DNA of 64,000 bases from Actinomadura barringtoniae (lineage in GTDB: Bacteria; Actinomycetota; Actinomycetes; Streptosporangiales; Streptosporangiaceae): the NCBI RefSeq assembly GCF_017573505.1, contig NZ_JAGEOJ010000035.1:21384-85383 (forward strand). The letters run 5' to 3'. A program made the translations under genes and the position numbers. Shown here piece by piece: positions 58,469-64,000 of this stretch; the first letter of the stretch is position 1; every line of letters begins with the position of its first letter. A model generated the notes under the pieces. That model made no database searches and had not been told where the DNA came from. It worked only from the letters and a program-made list of their open reading frames with translations.

Positions 58469-59497
58469 GGTGGCGGCCGCGTCCTGCACGATCGAGCCGA
58501 CCGACTTGTAGAGGGAGAAGGGCTTGGTGCGGCGAGGTCTGCTCGTGATGACTTCGCCTAGCTCGGTGACCGAGTCGGCCGAGATGAGGCCGGCCGCCAG
58601 GGCGTCGGCCAGGTCGCGGTTGGGCGGAACGGCCTCCAGGGCGGCCTTGCGCGCCTCGACGAAGACGTCCGCGTCGGCGATCGTGGCGTCGTCGATCTCG
58701 CGGCCCTGCGGGTTGTAGCCGACCGAGGTGATGTGGGCCCCGTCCGCCAGCCACTCGCGCCGTACGACGGGGTCGACCGCATAGGTCGCGGCGCTCACGA
58801 CGTCCGCGCCGTCGAGCGCCTCCGCGTAAGTCGCGACGGCCCGCACGGGCACGTCGCCCCGGACGGACGCGTCGCCACGCACGGGCGCGTCGCCCCGCAC
58901 GGACACGTCGCCCCGCACGGACACGTCGCCCCGCACGGACACGTCGCCACGGACGGGCGCGTCGGCCGACAAGCCTTTGACGATCGCCAGGTCTTTCACG
59001 AACACGGTCGTCCGGTCGAGGTCGCGGCCCGCGACGCGTACCTCGCGGAACGGGCGTACGCGGGAGACGGCCTCCACGTGGGCGGCGGCCTGCGGTCCGG
59101 TGCCGAGCACGGCCAGGACCTCGGCGTCGTCGCGGGCGAGCAGGCGTGCCGAGAGCGCGGCGCAGGCGGCCGTGCGGATCGCGGTGATGTAGGTGCCGTC
59201 GATCAGCGCCGCCGGTTCGCCGTTCTCCGGATCGAACGCCACGATGACCGCCTGGCGCACCGGCGTCGGGCCGCCGGCGTTGCCGGGGAAGACCGAGACG
59301 AGCTTGCTCATCACCGCCCCGGCCGAGGCGCCCGGCATGTCCACGAGCATCGAGCCCGTGCCGGGCAGGAGCGCGGCCGTGCGTTCGGGCACCGAGGCCC
59401 GCCCGTCGCTGAGCTCGGCCATCGCGTCCGCCAGCGCGTCGATCAGTGCGTCGACGTCCAGCAGCGCCTCGACGTCATCCCGAGAGAGAACGATCAC
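58412..59497 (-). CDS. Ornithine cyclodeaminase/mu-crystallin family protein with RGD insert
   Basis: 361 residues. Family blocks: SKLVSVFPGNAGGPTPVRQAVIVAFD, DGTYITAIRTAACAALSARLLA, VLGTGPQAAAHVEAV (NAD loop), GADVVSAATYA and HITSVGYNPQGREIDD. Between the Rossmann beta-strands, residues about 179-219 are seven [AV][PS]VRGD units, an in-frame minisatellite not found in the family. Related enzymes are ornithine cyclodeaminase, alanine dehydrogenase and ketimine reductase; activity here is undetermined. Confidence 0.88.
   Translation of the reverse strand: MIVLSRDDVEALLDVDALIDALADAMAELSDGRASVPERTAALLPGTGSMLVDMPGASAGAVMSKLVSVFPGNAGGPTPVRQAVIVAFDPENGEPAALIDGTYITAIRTAACAALSARLLARDDAEVLAVLGTGPQAAAHVEAVSRVRPFREVRVAGRDLDRTTVFVKDLAIVKGLSADAPVRGDVSVRGDVSVRGDVSVRGDAPVRGDASVRGDVPVRAVATYAEALDGADVVSAATYAVDPVVRREWLADGAHITSVGYNPQGREIDDATIADADVFVEARKAALEAVPPNRDLADALAAGLISADSVTELGEVITSRPRRTKPFSLYKSVGSIVQDAAATSLVLRAAREQGRGREVSL
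58843..58963. repeat. 18-bp minisatellite coding for [AV][PS]VRGD
   Basis: About seven 18-base units of the GCACGGACACGTCGCCCC type, three identical or nearly so, inside the cyclodeaminase-family gene. All differences keep the frame. Confidence 0.9.
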
Positions 59498-59530
59498 GCC
59501 GAGGACGCTACCGGTCGCCTACGACAGTGG

Positions 59531-59614
59531 TGGGGCGGGTGGGATTCGAACCCACTCAGTACGAGACACCTGGTTTACAGCCAGGCCCGGCTCTCCCCGC
59601 TCCGGCGCCGCCCC
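59531..59614 (-). tRNA. tRNA-Tyr (anticodon GUA), atypical
   Basis: Cloverleaf: acceptor GGGGCGG/CCGCCCC, D stem CCGG/CCGG, anticodon stem CCTGG-CTGTAAA-CCAGG, a 13-base variable arm, T arm GTGGG-TTCGAAT-CCCAC, discriminator A, and an encoded CCA (59528-59530). Class II size and anticodon GTA fit tRNA-Tyr. The D loop (AGCGGGGAGAG) and weak variable-arm pairing differ from usual actinobacterial tRNA-Tyr. Confidence 0.85.
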
Positions 59615-59618
59615 TTGG

Positions 59619-59692
59619 TCCCCCCGGCAGGATTCGAACCTGCAACCTCCAGCACCTCAGGCTGGTACCTCTACCCATTGGGCTACGGAGGG
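59619..59692 (-). tRNA. Class I tRNA with leucine anticodon GAG
   Basis: Acceptor CCCTCCG/CGGGGGG (one G-U), D arm TAGCCCAATGGGTAGAGGT with a three-pair stem, anticodon stem CCAGC-CTGAGGT-GCTGG, variable loop AGGTT of five bases, T arm GCAGG-TTCGAAT-CCTGC, discriminator A73, encoded CCA (59616-59618). Anticodon GAG reads Leu CUC/CUU, but bacterial tRNA-Leu normally has a long variable arm. This one does not. Confidence 0.8.
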
Positions 59693-59696
59693 ATGG

Positions 59697-59770
59697 TGCG
59701 GCTCCCGGGATTCGAACCCGGAACATCCAGTACCTGAGACTGGCCCCTCTACCGATTGGGACAGAGCCGC
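59697..59770 (-). tRNA. Class I tRNA with leucine anticodon CAG
   Basis: Acceptor GCGGCTC/GAGCCGC (all Watson-Crick), D arm TGTCCCAATCGGTAGAGGG, anticodon stem CCAGT-CTCAGGT-ACTGG, variable loop ATGTT, T arm CCGGG-TTCGAAT-CCCGG, A73, encoded CCA (59694-59696). Anticodon CAG reads Leu CUG; again the long variable arm of tRNA-Leu is absent. The body resembles the neighbouring GAG tRNA, so the two are probably duplicates. Confidence 0.8.
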
Positions 59771-59816
59771 ATGTGCGCGTCGAGGTGGCGTCACTCGGAC
59801 CATGCGGCCGGGGATA

Positions 59817-59885
59817 TCAGGAGATGCGATACCGGCCGTGGCTGGCGAGAGAGGCCTGGGGCAGTCGATATAGCTGCTGGCTCAT
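59817..59885 (-). CDS. 22-residue ORF upstream of the tRNA trio
   Basis: ATG 59885 is preceded by GAGGAGGACC at good spacing. It encodes MSQQLYRLPQ followed by ASLASHGRYRIS. Leu codons are CTA, CTG and CTC, and both Tyr codons are TAT; CTA and TAT are rare in this genome. It ends 47 bases before the first tRNA on the same strand, so all may be one transcript. Possible leader peptide or small precursor; coding status is uncertain. The rest of the 360-base gap to pqqA holds a TCGAGC-TTC-GCTCGA hairpin (59912-59926) and the pqq upstream elements. Confidence 0.4.
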   Translation of the reverse strand: MSQQLYRLPQASLASHGRYRIS

Positions 59886-60055
59886 GGCCGGTCCTCCTCA
59901 CTGACCTTCGTTCGAGCTTCGCTCGAGTCCCGCTCTAGCTGACGTTTCTAAGGTGCCAGCCGGGAGCTCGCGCCGCAATGCATTTAATTCATCCGGTCTT
60001 TGTGGCGAGGTTTCACTGTCCTGGGGCTCCTGAGCTAGCAAACAGGGACAAAGGT

Positions 60056-60110
60056 CGGATGTATCCGTTGACAAAAGGATGTCCAGAGGCGCTGACTGGA
60101 GAGGACATCC
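60056..60110 (+). promoter_or_regulatory. Inverted repeats upstream of pqqA
   Basis: CGGAT-GT-ATCCG (60056-60067) and GGATGTCC (60077-60084) with GGACATCC (60103-60110) lie 20-75 bases before pqqA; a TTGACA at 60069-60074 could be a -35 element. They may be operator sites or a leader hairpin. Confidence 0.4.
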
Positions 60111-60130
60111 GCGACCCGAAGGGTGGCCAC

Positions 60131-60208
60131 ATGGCCTGGACGACGCCCGACTTCGAGATCATCGAGACCTCGATGGAGCTCACCGCCTACTACTTCACGG
60201 CTCGCTAA
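60131..60208 (+). CDS. pqqA: PQQ precursor peptide PqqA
   Basis: 25 residues from ATG 60131 (AAGGGTGG upstream): MAWTTPDFEIIETSMELTAY plus YFTAR. The conserved E-x3-Y is E16-L-T-A-Y20; PqqE links the Glu and Tyr side chains and the rest is discarded. Three bases separate it from pqqB. Confidence 0.93.
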   Translation: MAWTTPDFEIIETSMELTAYYFTAR

Positions 60209-60211
60209 GAG

Positions 60212-61090
60212 ATGGAAGTACGGCTGCTGGGAACGGCGGCCGGCGGCGGGGTGCCGCAGTGGAACTGCGCGTGCGCCGGTTGTTCCGGCGCACGTCAGCA
60301 CCCCGGCCGCAGGCGCCTGCACGCCTCACTGGCGGTGCGGGCCAGAGGCGGAGATCGCGGGAGCGGGCGCTGGTGGCTGGTGAACGCGACGCCGGACATC
60401 GGCGAGCAGGTCGAGGCGTTCGGGCTCTGGCCGACGTCGGGACGTGACTCACCGATCACCGGGGTGGTGCTGACCGACGCCGAACTGGACCACACGCTCG
60501 GCATCGCCCGGCTGCGCGAGGCCGACCGGATCGAGGTGACCGGCACCGGCGCGGTACGGGACGCGGTCTCGGGCCGGCTCGGCGGTCTCCTGGAGCAGTA
60601 CGCGGAGCTCAAGTGGCAGGGCTTCCCCGTCGTGGACGGGGACCTGGTCATCGAGTCCGTGCCGATCTCGGGCAAGCGGCCCCGGTACGCGCGCGACGCG
60701 CGGGCCGGGCCCGACGACGTCTGGGTCTCGGCGCTGAAGATCACCGATCGTTCGACGGGCGGCGTGCTCGTCTACGCGCCCGCGGCCGGCGACTGGCCGG
60801 ACGCGCTGCAGGAGGCGATCGACGGAGCGGACTGCGTCATCGTGGACGGCACGTTCTGGGACGACGACGAACCCCGCACCACCGGGATCTCGGAGCGGAC
60901 GGCCACGCAGATGGGACACCTGCCCATTGCGGGCGGGACATCCGACCGCCTCGCCGAGCTGCGCGGACGCCGGCTCTACACGCACCTCAACAACACCAAC
61001 CCTCTCGTCGACCCGGGCGCGCCCCAGCACGCTGCGCTGGCCGAGCTCGGGCTCGAGGTCGCCCAGGACGGAATGGTCATCGAGCTGTGA
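60212..61090 (+). CDS. pqqB: PQQ biosynthesis protein PqqB
   Basis: 292 residues, metallo-beta-lactamase fold: LLGTAAGGGVPQWNCACAGC opening (zinc-binding Cys cluster typical of PqqB), LTDAELDHTLGIARLRE, VDGTFWDDDE and MGHLPIAGG. PqqB is proposed to hydroxylate the Glu-Tyr intermediate. Its stop overlaps the pqqC start (GTGA). Confidence 0.95.
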   Translation: MEVRLLGTAAGGGVPQWNCACAGCSGARQHPGRRRLHASLAVRARGGDRGSGRWWLVNATPDIGEQVEAFGLWPTSGRDSPITGVVLTDAELDHTLGIARLREADRIEVTGTGAVRDAVSGRLGGLLEQYAELKWQGFPVVDGDLVIESVPISGKRPRYARDARAGPDDVWVSALKITDRSTGGVLVYAPAAGDWPDALQEAIDGADCVIVDGTFWDDDEPRTTGISERTATQMGHLPIAGGTSDRLAELRGRRLYTHLNNTNPLVDPGAPQHAALAELGLEVAQDGMVIEL

Positions 61091-61809
61091 GCACCATGAG
61101 CATCGTGGAACGCCTGCGGGCCGTCGCCGAGGAGCGCTACCACCACCGGCACCCGTTCAACCTGCGGATGCACGCCGGTGAGCTGGACAAGGAGGAGATC
61201 CAGCGCTGGATCCTCAACCGCTTCCACTACCAGCGCCACATCCCCATCAAGGACGCGCTGATCCTGGCCAAGCTGGAGACGCCCGAGCTCCGGCGCATGT
61301 GGATCAGACGGATCCAGGACCATGACGGGACCGGGCCCGACCAGGGCGGGCTGGAGCGCTGGCTGCGGCTGGGCGAGGCCGCGGGCCTGGACCGCGATCT
61401 GCTGCTGTCCGGCGAGGACGTCCTTCCGGGCGTACGGCTGGCGGTCGAGGGCTACGTCAACTTCTGCCGCCTGCGTTCGCCGCTGGAGGCCGTCGCGTCG
61501 TCGCTGACCGAGATGTTCGCGCCGAACCTGATGCGGACGCGGATCGGCGCGTTCGAGGAGCACTACTCCTGGCTCGACGCGGCCGGGCTGGAGTACTTCC
61601 AGAGCCGCGTGTCCCAGGGCGAGCGCGACAGCAAGGAGGCGCTCGACCTCGTCGTCCGGTGGACGCGGGACGAACGCGACGCCGAGCTGGCCCTCGCCTC
61701 GCTCGCGTTCAAGTGCGACGTGCTGTGGTCGCTGCTCGACGCGGTCGACCACGCAGGTTCTCACGTCGACCACGCGGGCGCACGCCCGGCCGAACGGAGC
61801 GCCCGATGA
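61087..61809 (+). CDS. pqqC: PQQ synthase PqqC
   Basis: 240 residues from GTG 61087 (an ATG at 61096 is possible). Family blocks: YHHRHPFNLRMHAGELDKEEIQ, NRFHYQRHIPIKDA, RRIQDHDG, EMFAPNLMRTRIGAFEEHYSW. PqqC is a cofactor-free oxidase performing the final ring closure and eight-electron oxidation. The last 20 residues (HAGSHVDHAGARPAERS) are a tail not typical of the family. Coupled to pqqB and pqqD by overlapping starts. Confidence 0.96.
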   Translation: MSTMSIVERLRAVAEERYHHRHPFNLRMHAGELDKEEIQRWILNRFHYQRHIPIKDALILAKLETPELRRMWIRRIQDHDGTGPDQGGLERWLRLGEAAGLDRDLLLSGEDVLPGVRLAVEGYVNFCRLRSPLEAVASSLTEMFAPNLMRTRIGAFEEHYSWLDAAGLEYFQSRVSQGERDSKEALDLVVRWTRDERDAELALASLAFKCDVLWSLLDAVDHAGSHVDHAGARPAERSAR

Positions 61810-62063
61810 CCGACTGGAAGCCGGCGCTCGCGCCGTCGATCATCCTGCGGCACGACGACGTGCGCGACGCCGAACTGCTGGTGATGCCCGAACGCGTCGT
61901 CGTGCTGACCGCCGAGGCCGCCGCGATCGTGCGGCTGTGCGACGGCGCCCGTACGACCGCCGACATCGTGGACGCGCTGGGCCGCGCCTACCCCGACGCC
62001 CCGGTCGCCGACGAGGTGCCGAGGTTCCTCGACCGCGTGCGCGAGCACGGCTGGGTCCGATGA
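61806..62063 (+). CDS. pqqD: PqqD peptide chaperone
   Basis: 85 residues: PALAPSIILRHDDVRDAELLVMPERVVVL, RLCDGARTTADIVDAL and FLDRVREHGWV are the PqqD/RRE fold, which binds PqqA and delivers it to PqqE. ATGA overlaps at both ends show tight coupling with pqqC and pqqE; it is a separate gene, not fused to pqqC. Confidence 0.95.
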   Translation: MTDWKPALAPSIILRHDDVRDAELLVMPERVVVLTAEAAAIVRLCDGARTTADIVDALGRAYPDAPVADEVPRFLDRVREHGWVR

Positions 62064-63202
62064 ACGCGCAGGACTCGACGAAGCCCCAGGAACAGACGGA
62101 GCCGCAGGGGCCGCTGCGGCCGCCGTGGGCGATGCTCGCCGAGCTCACCCACTCCTGCCCGCTGCACTGCCCGTACTGCTCCAACCCGGTCGAGCTCACG
62201 CGCCGTTCCCAGGAGCTGAGCACGGGCGACTGGGCGCGGGTCATGCGGGAGGCCGGCGGGATCGGCGTGGTCTCCGCGCACCTGTCGGGCGGCGAGCCGC
62301 TGCTGCGGAACGACCTGACCGAGATCGTGGCCGCGACCGCCGGCGCCGGCATCCACTCGCAGCTGATCACCAGCGGCTTCGGGCTGGGCGAGACGCGCCT
62401 CAAGGAGCTCATCGACGCCGGCTTGAACAGTGTGCAACTCTCCGTCCAGGACGCGACCGCCGCGAGCAACGACCTGATCGCGGGCGCCCGCTCGTTCACC
62501 GCCAAGGAGGAGGCCGCCGCGCTGGTCCGGGACGCGGGCATCGCGCTCGGGCTGAACGTCGTCCTGCACCGCCGCAACCTCGCCAGCCTGGACGCCATCA
62601 TCGATCTCGGCGTCGCGTGGGGCGTCTCCCGGATCGAGCTGGCCAACACCCAGTTCCAGGGCTGGGCGATGCTCAACAGGAACGCGCTCCTGCCGACCCG
62701 CGAGCAGCTCGCGGAGGCCGAGGCGACCGTTGAACGGCGCCGGACCGAGCTGGCGGGCCAGGTGGAACTGATCTGGGTCCTGCCCGACTATTTCACCGGC
62801 GTGCCGAAGCCCTGCATGGGCGGCTGGGGCGCGATCTCGCTGACGGTCGCGCCGGACGGCACCGTGCTGCCGTGCCAGGCGGCGGGCGTGATGACCGACC
62901 TGGACTTCCCGTCCGCCCGCGACCACTCCCTCGGCTGGATCTGGGAGCACTCCCCCGCGTTCCAGGCCTACCGGGGCACCGAGTGGATGACCGGGCCGTG
63001 CGTCGAATGCCCGCGCCGCGAGCTGGACTTCGGCGGCTGCCGCTGCCAGGCGTACGTGCTCACCGGCGACGCGGCCCGCACCGACCCGGCCTGCCACCTG
63101 TCCCCCGACCACGCGTTGATCGACCAGGCCATCGGGACCGCGCGGACGGCGGCGAACGCGACGGACAAGGAGGTCGAGTTCGTCCCACGTCGTCCCCGGT
63201 GA
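62060..63202 (+). CDS. pqqE: PqqE radical SAM enzyme
   Basis: 380 residues. Radical SAM cluster motif SCPLHCPYCSNP near residue 33, SAM-binding SGGEPLL, and a C-terminal SPASM region with CQAAG and CVECPRRELDFGGCRCQAY that binds auxiliary clusters. PqqE forms the Glu-Tyr C-C bond in PqqA. It ends the pqqABCDE operon. Confidence 0.96.
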   Translation: MNAQDSTKPQEQTEPQGPLRPPWAMLAELTHSCPLHCPYCSNPVELTRRSQELSTGDWARVMREAGGIGVVSAHLSGGEPLLRNDLTEIVAATAGAGIHSQLITSGFGLGETRLKELIDAGLNSVQLSVQDATAASNDLIAGARSFTAKEEAAALVRDAGIALGLNVVLHRRNLASLDAIIDLGVAWGVSRIELANTQFQGWAMLNRNALLPTREQLAEAEATVERRRTELAGQVELIWVLPDYFTGVPKPCMGGWGAISLTVAPDGTVLPCQAAGVMTDLDFPSARDHSLGWIWEHSPAFQAYRGTEWMTGPCVECPRRELDFGGCRCQAYVLTGDAARTDPACHLSPDHALIDQAIGTARTAANATDKEVEFVPRRPR

Positions 63203-63260
63203 GGGTAAAGATTGGCATTCCTGACGATTCCCTCGGGGACCGCCGGGGCACGAACGCGGC

Positions 63261-63743
63261 ATGAGCAGGGGAAACGCGCCCGAGGCCAAGAACGCCCGGC
63301 GGCGCAGGCTGATCGAGTCCGCGAAGGCACGGGGACGGCAGCTGGAGATCGCCCTGGACCGGGCCCGCGTCCGGGCCGCCCAGGCGATCGCGCCGCACGA
63401 CGAGGAGACGATCACCGCCGAGCGCGAGCGGTCCCGCTACGTCGTGAAGACCTACGTGCACCGGCAGACCGGCAGCCGCATCCGCATCCTCGACACCGAG
63501 GCCGAGGACGGCCCGCGCGAACGCCTGCTCCCCGCCACCGACGGGCACGGCGAGATCATGCGGTACGCCGTCGAGTGCCTCGACCACGACAGCGAGCCGC
63601 AGTACTACGCCACCCTCAAGGACGCCACCAAGGGCGTGCGCAACTCGGCGAAGTGGTGCAAGGGCTGCCGCCAGACGAACGTCCCGGAGATGCGCCCGAA
63701 GGTCAACGCCCGCAACAAGCAGCTAGCCCAGCACCGCCTCTAG
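63261..63743 (+). CDS. Unrecognised basic protein
   Basis: 160 residues from ATG 63261, 58 bases after pqqE on the same strand. The N-terminal 50 residues are a charged helix (KNARRRRLIESAKARGRQLE), the middle has strands (YVVKTYVHRQTGSRIRIL), and the C-terminal part contains CLDHDSEPQYY and KWCKGCRQ (three Cys). No known family recognised; a DNA- or RNA-associated protein is possible from its charge. The stop codon lies inside the start of the 17-bp repeat array. Confidence 0.7.
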   Translation: MSRGNAPEAKNARRRRLIESAKARGRQLEIALDRARVRAAQAIAPHDEETITAERERSRYVVKTYVHRQTGSRIRILDTEAEDGPRERLLPATDGHGEIMRYAVECLDHDSEPQYYATLKDATKGVRNSAKWCKGCRQTNVPEMRPKVNARNKQLAQHRL

Positions 63744-63824
63744 CTCAGCACCGCCTCTAGCTCAGCACCGCCTCTAGCTCAGCACCGCCTCTAGCTCAGC
63801 ACCGCCTCTAGCTCAGCGCGGCTC
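63723..63824. repeat. Six-fold 17-bp tandem repeat between convergent genes
   Basis: Unit CTAGCTCAGCACCGCCT repeated six times without spacers: copies 2-5 (63740-63807) are identical, copy 1 (63723-63739) has one change and codes the end of the basic protein, copy 6 (63808-63824) is degenerate. Expansion of a gene's last codons past its stop. Confidence 0.95.
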
Positions 63825-64000
63825 CTAGATCTGCTCGGCGGCCGGGTCGGCCAGCGCGCGCGTGTGACCTCTCGCGTCGAAGATCAGGGGTGCGTGCTTG
63901 ATGAGCATCTTGGGATCGTACGCACCGTGCGCCGCCAGCACGATCGCCAGGTCCACCGCGCCCAGCGCCGCCGGCAGGTCGTCACCGGCATGGGGTACGG
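63825..64000 (-). CDS. UDP-glucose/GDP-mannose dehydrogenase family, C-terminal end
   Basis: Last 57 codons only; the gene continues beyond the right edge. LGAVDLAIVLAAHGAYDPKML followed by HAPLIFDARGHTRAL is the C-terminal Rossmann domain of nucleotide-sugar dehydrogenases, where the family reads ADLVVLLTxHxxFD...VFDTRG. These enzymes make UDP-uronic acids for cell-surface polysaccharides. Confidence 0.8.
   Translation of the reverse strand, partial: VPHAGDDLPAALGAVDLAIVLAAHGAYDPKMLIKHAPLIFDARGHTRALADPAAEQI

Noticed and set aside
59446..59904. Open frames across the tRNA cluster yielding GFEPAT/GFEPGT-type peptides
   Set aside because: These are antisense readings of tRNA T-arms, a well-known artefact.
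63723..63824. CRISPR or attachment-site repeats
   Set aside because: Pure head-to-tail 17-bp copies with no spacers and no integrase nearby.

Overview
The window is high-GC DNA with G/C-rich third codon positions, GTG and TTG starts and actinomycete gene order. The core ftsY, smc, mutM, rnc, rpmF, yceD, coaD, rsmD, recG, fakA-like, rpmB, thiD and thiL genes, plus a complete pqq cluster and a mycobacterium-like cyp51 operon, point to a filamentous actinobacterium. A Streptosporangiales/Thermomonosporaceae relative (Actinomadura-like) is my best inference; I cannot confirm genus without a search.

Layout. 1-11.2 kb: the start of an ammonium transporter with a regular operator-like array, ftsY, a DivIVA-like coiled-coil protein, a flavohemoprotein and a single-domain globin in tandem, a GH16 glycosidase, smc, a Tat-exported esterase and a small coiled-coil protein. 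11.4-17.3 kb: acylphosphatase, mutM, rnc, rpmF, yceD, coaD, a class B penicillin-binding protein and rsmD, all leftward. 17.4-23.1 kb: an accessory block (LPxTG surface protein, Ser/Thr kinase, HEAT-repeat protein, MFS exporter with CsoR-like boxes) lying between rsmD and recG. 23.1-31.6 kb: recG, fakA-like, rpmB, thiD, a membrane-anchored CBM2-like protein, thiL, a stand-alone Lrp/AsnC ligand domain and a DUF3515 lipoprotein.

31.6-36.3 kb is one tightly overlapping operon: TetR, CYP123-like P450, SDR, CYP51, 3Fe-4S ferredoxin and an NTF2-like protein, in the order I recall from the M. tuberculosis cyp51 locus. 36.3-48.3 kb is accessory DNA: a beheaded methyltransferase, GNAT, a secreted protein with a papain-like Cys/His/Asn signature behind a Lys-Pro spacer, regulators paired with exporters, an azoreductase with its TetR, a chloramphenicol-type exporter preceded by a nine-codon leader peptide and stem-loop, and an aldo/keto reductase remnant. 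A modular GH18 chitinase follows.

50.9-56.6 kb holds the most unusual locus. A 73-residue peptide built from five copies of an RRG[IV]SxNHNE unit is followed, on the same strand and with almost no spacing, by an MFS exporter, a TPR protein and a bicovalent-type FAD oxidase. It is divergent from an ArsR-like regulator and second MFS gene, with a near-perfect 28-bp palindrome between. This looks like a multi-core peptide natural-product (RiPP-like) operon, but no product or homologue is known to me.

56.6-64 kb: a secreted HNH nuclease, a membrane protein, an ornithine-cyclodeaminase-family protein carrying an in-frame RGD minisatellite, three atypical tRNA genes (Tyr-GUA, and two short-variable-loop tRNAs with Leu anticodons GAG and CAG) downstream of a 22-codon ORF, the pqqABCDE operon, an unrecognised basic protein, a 17-bp tandem repeat, and the end of a nucleotide-sugar dehydrogenase.
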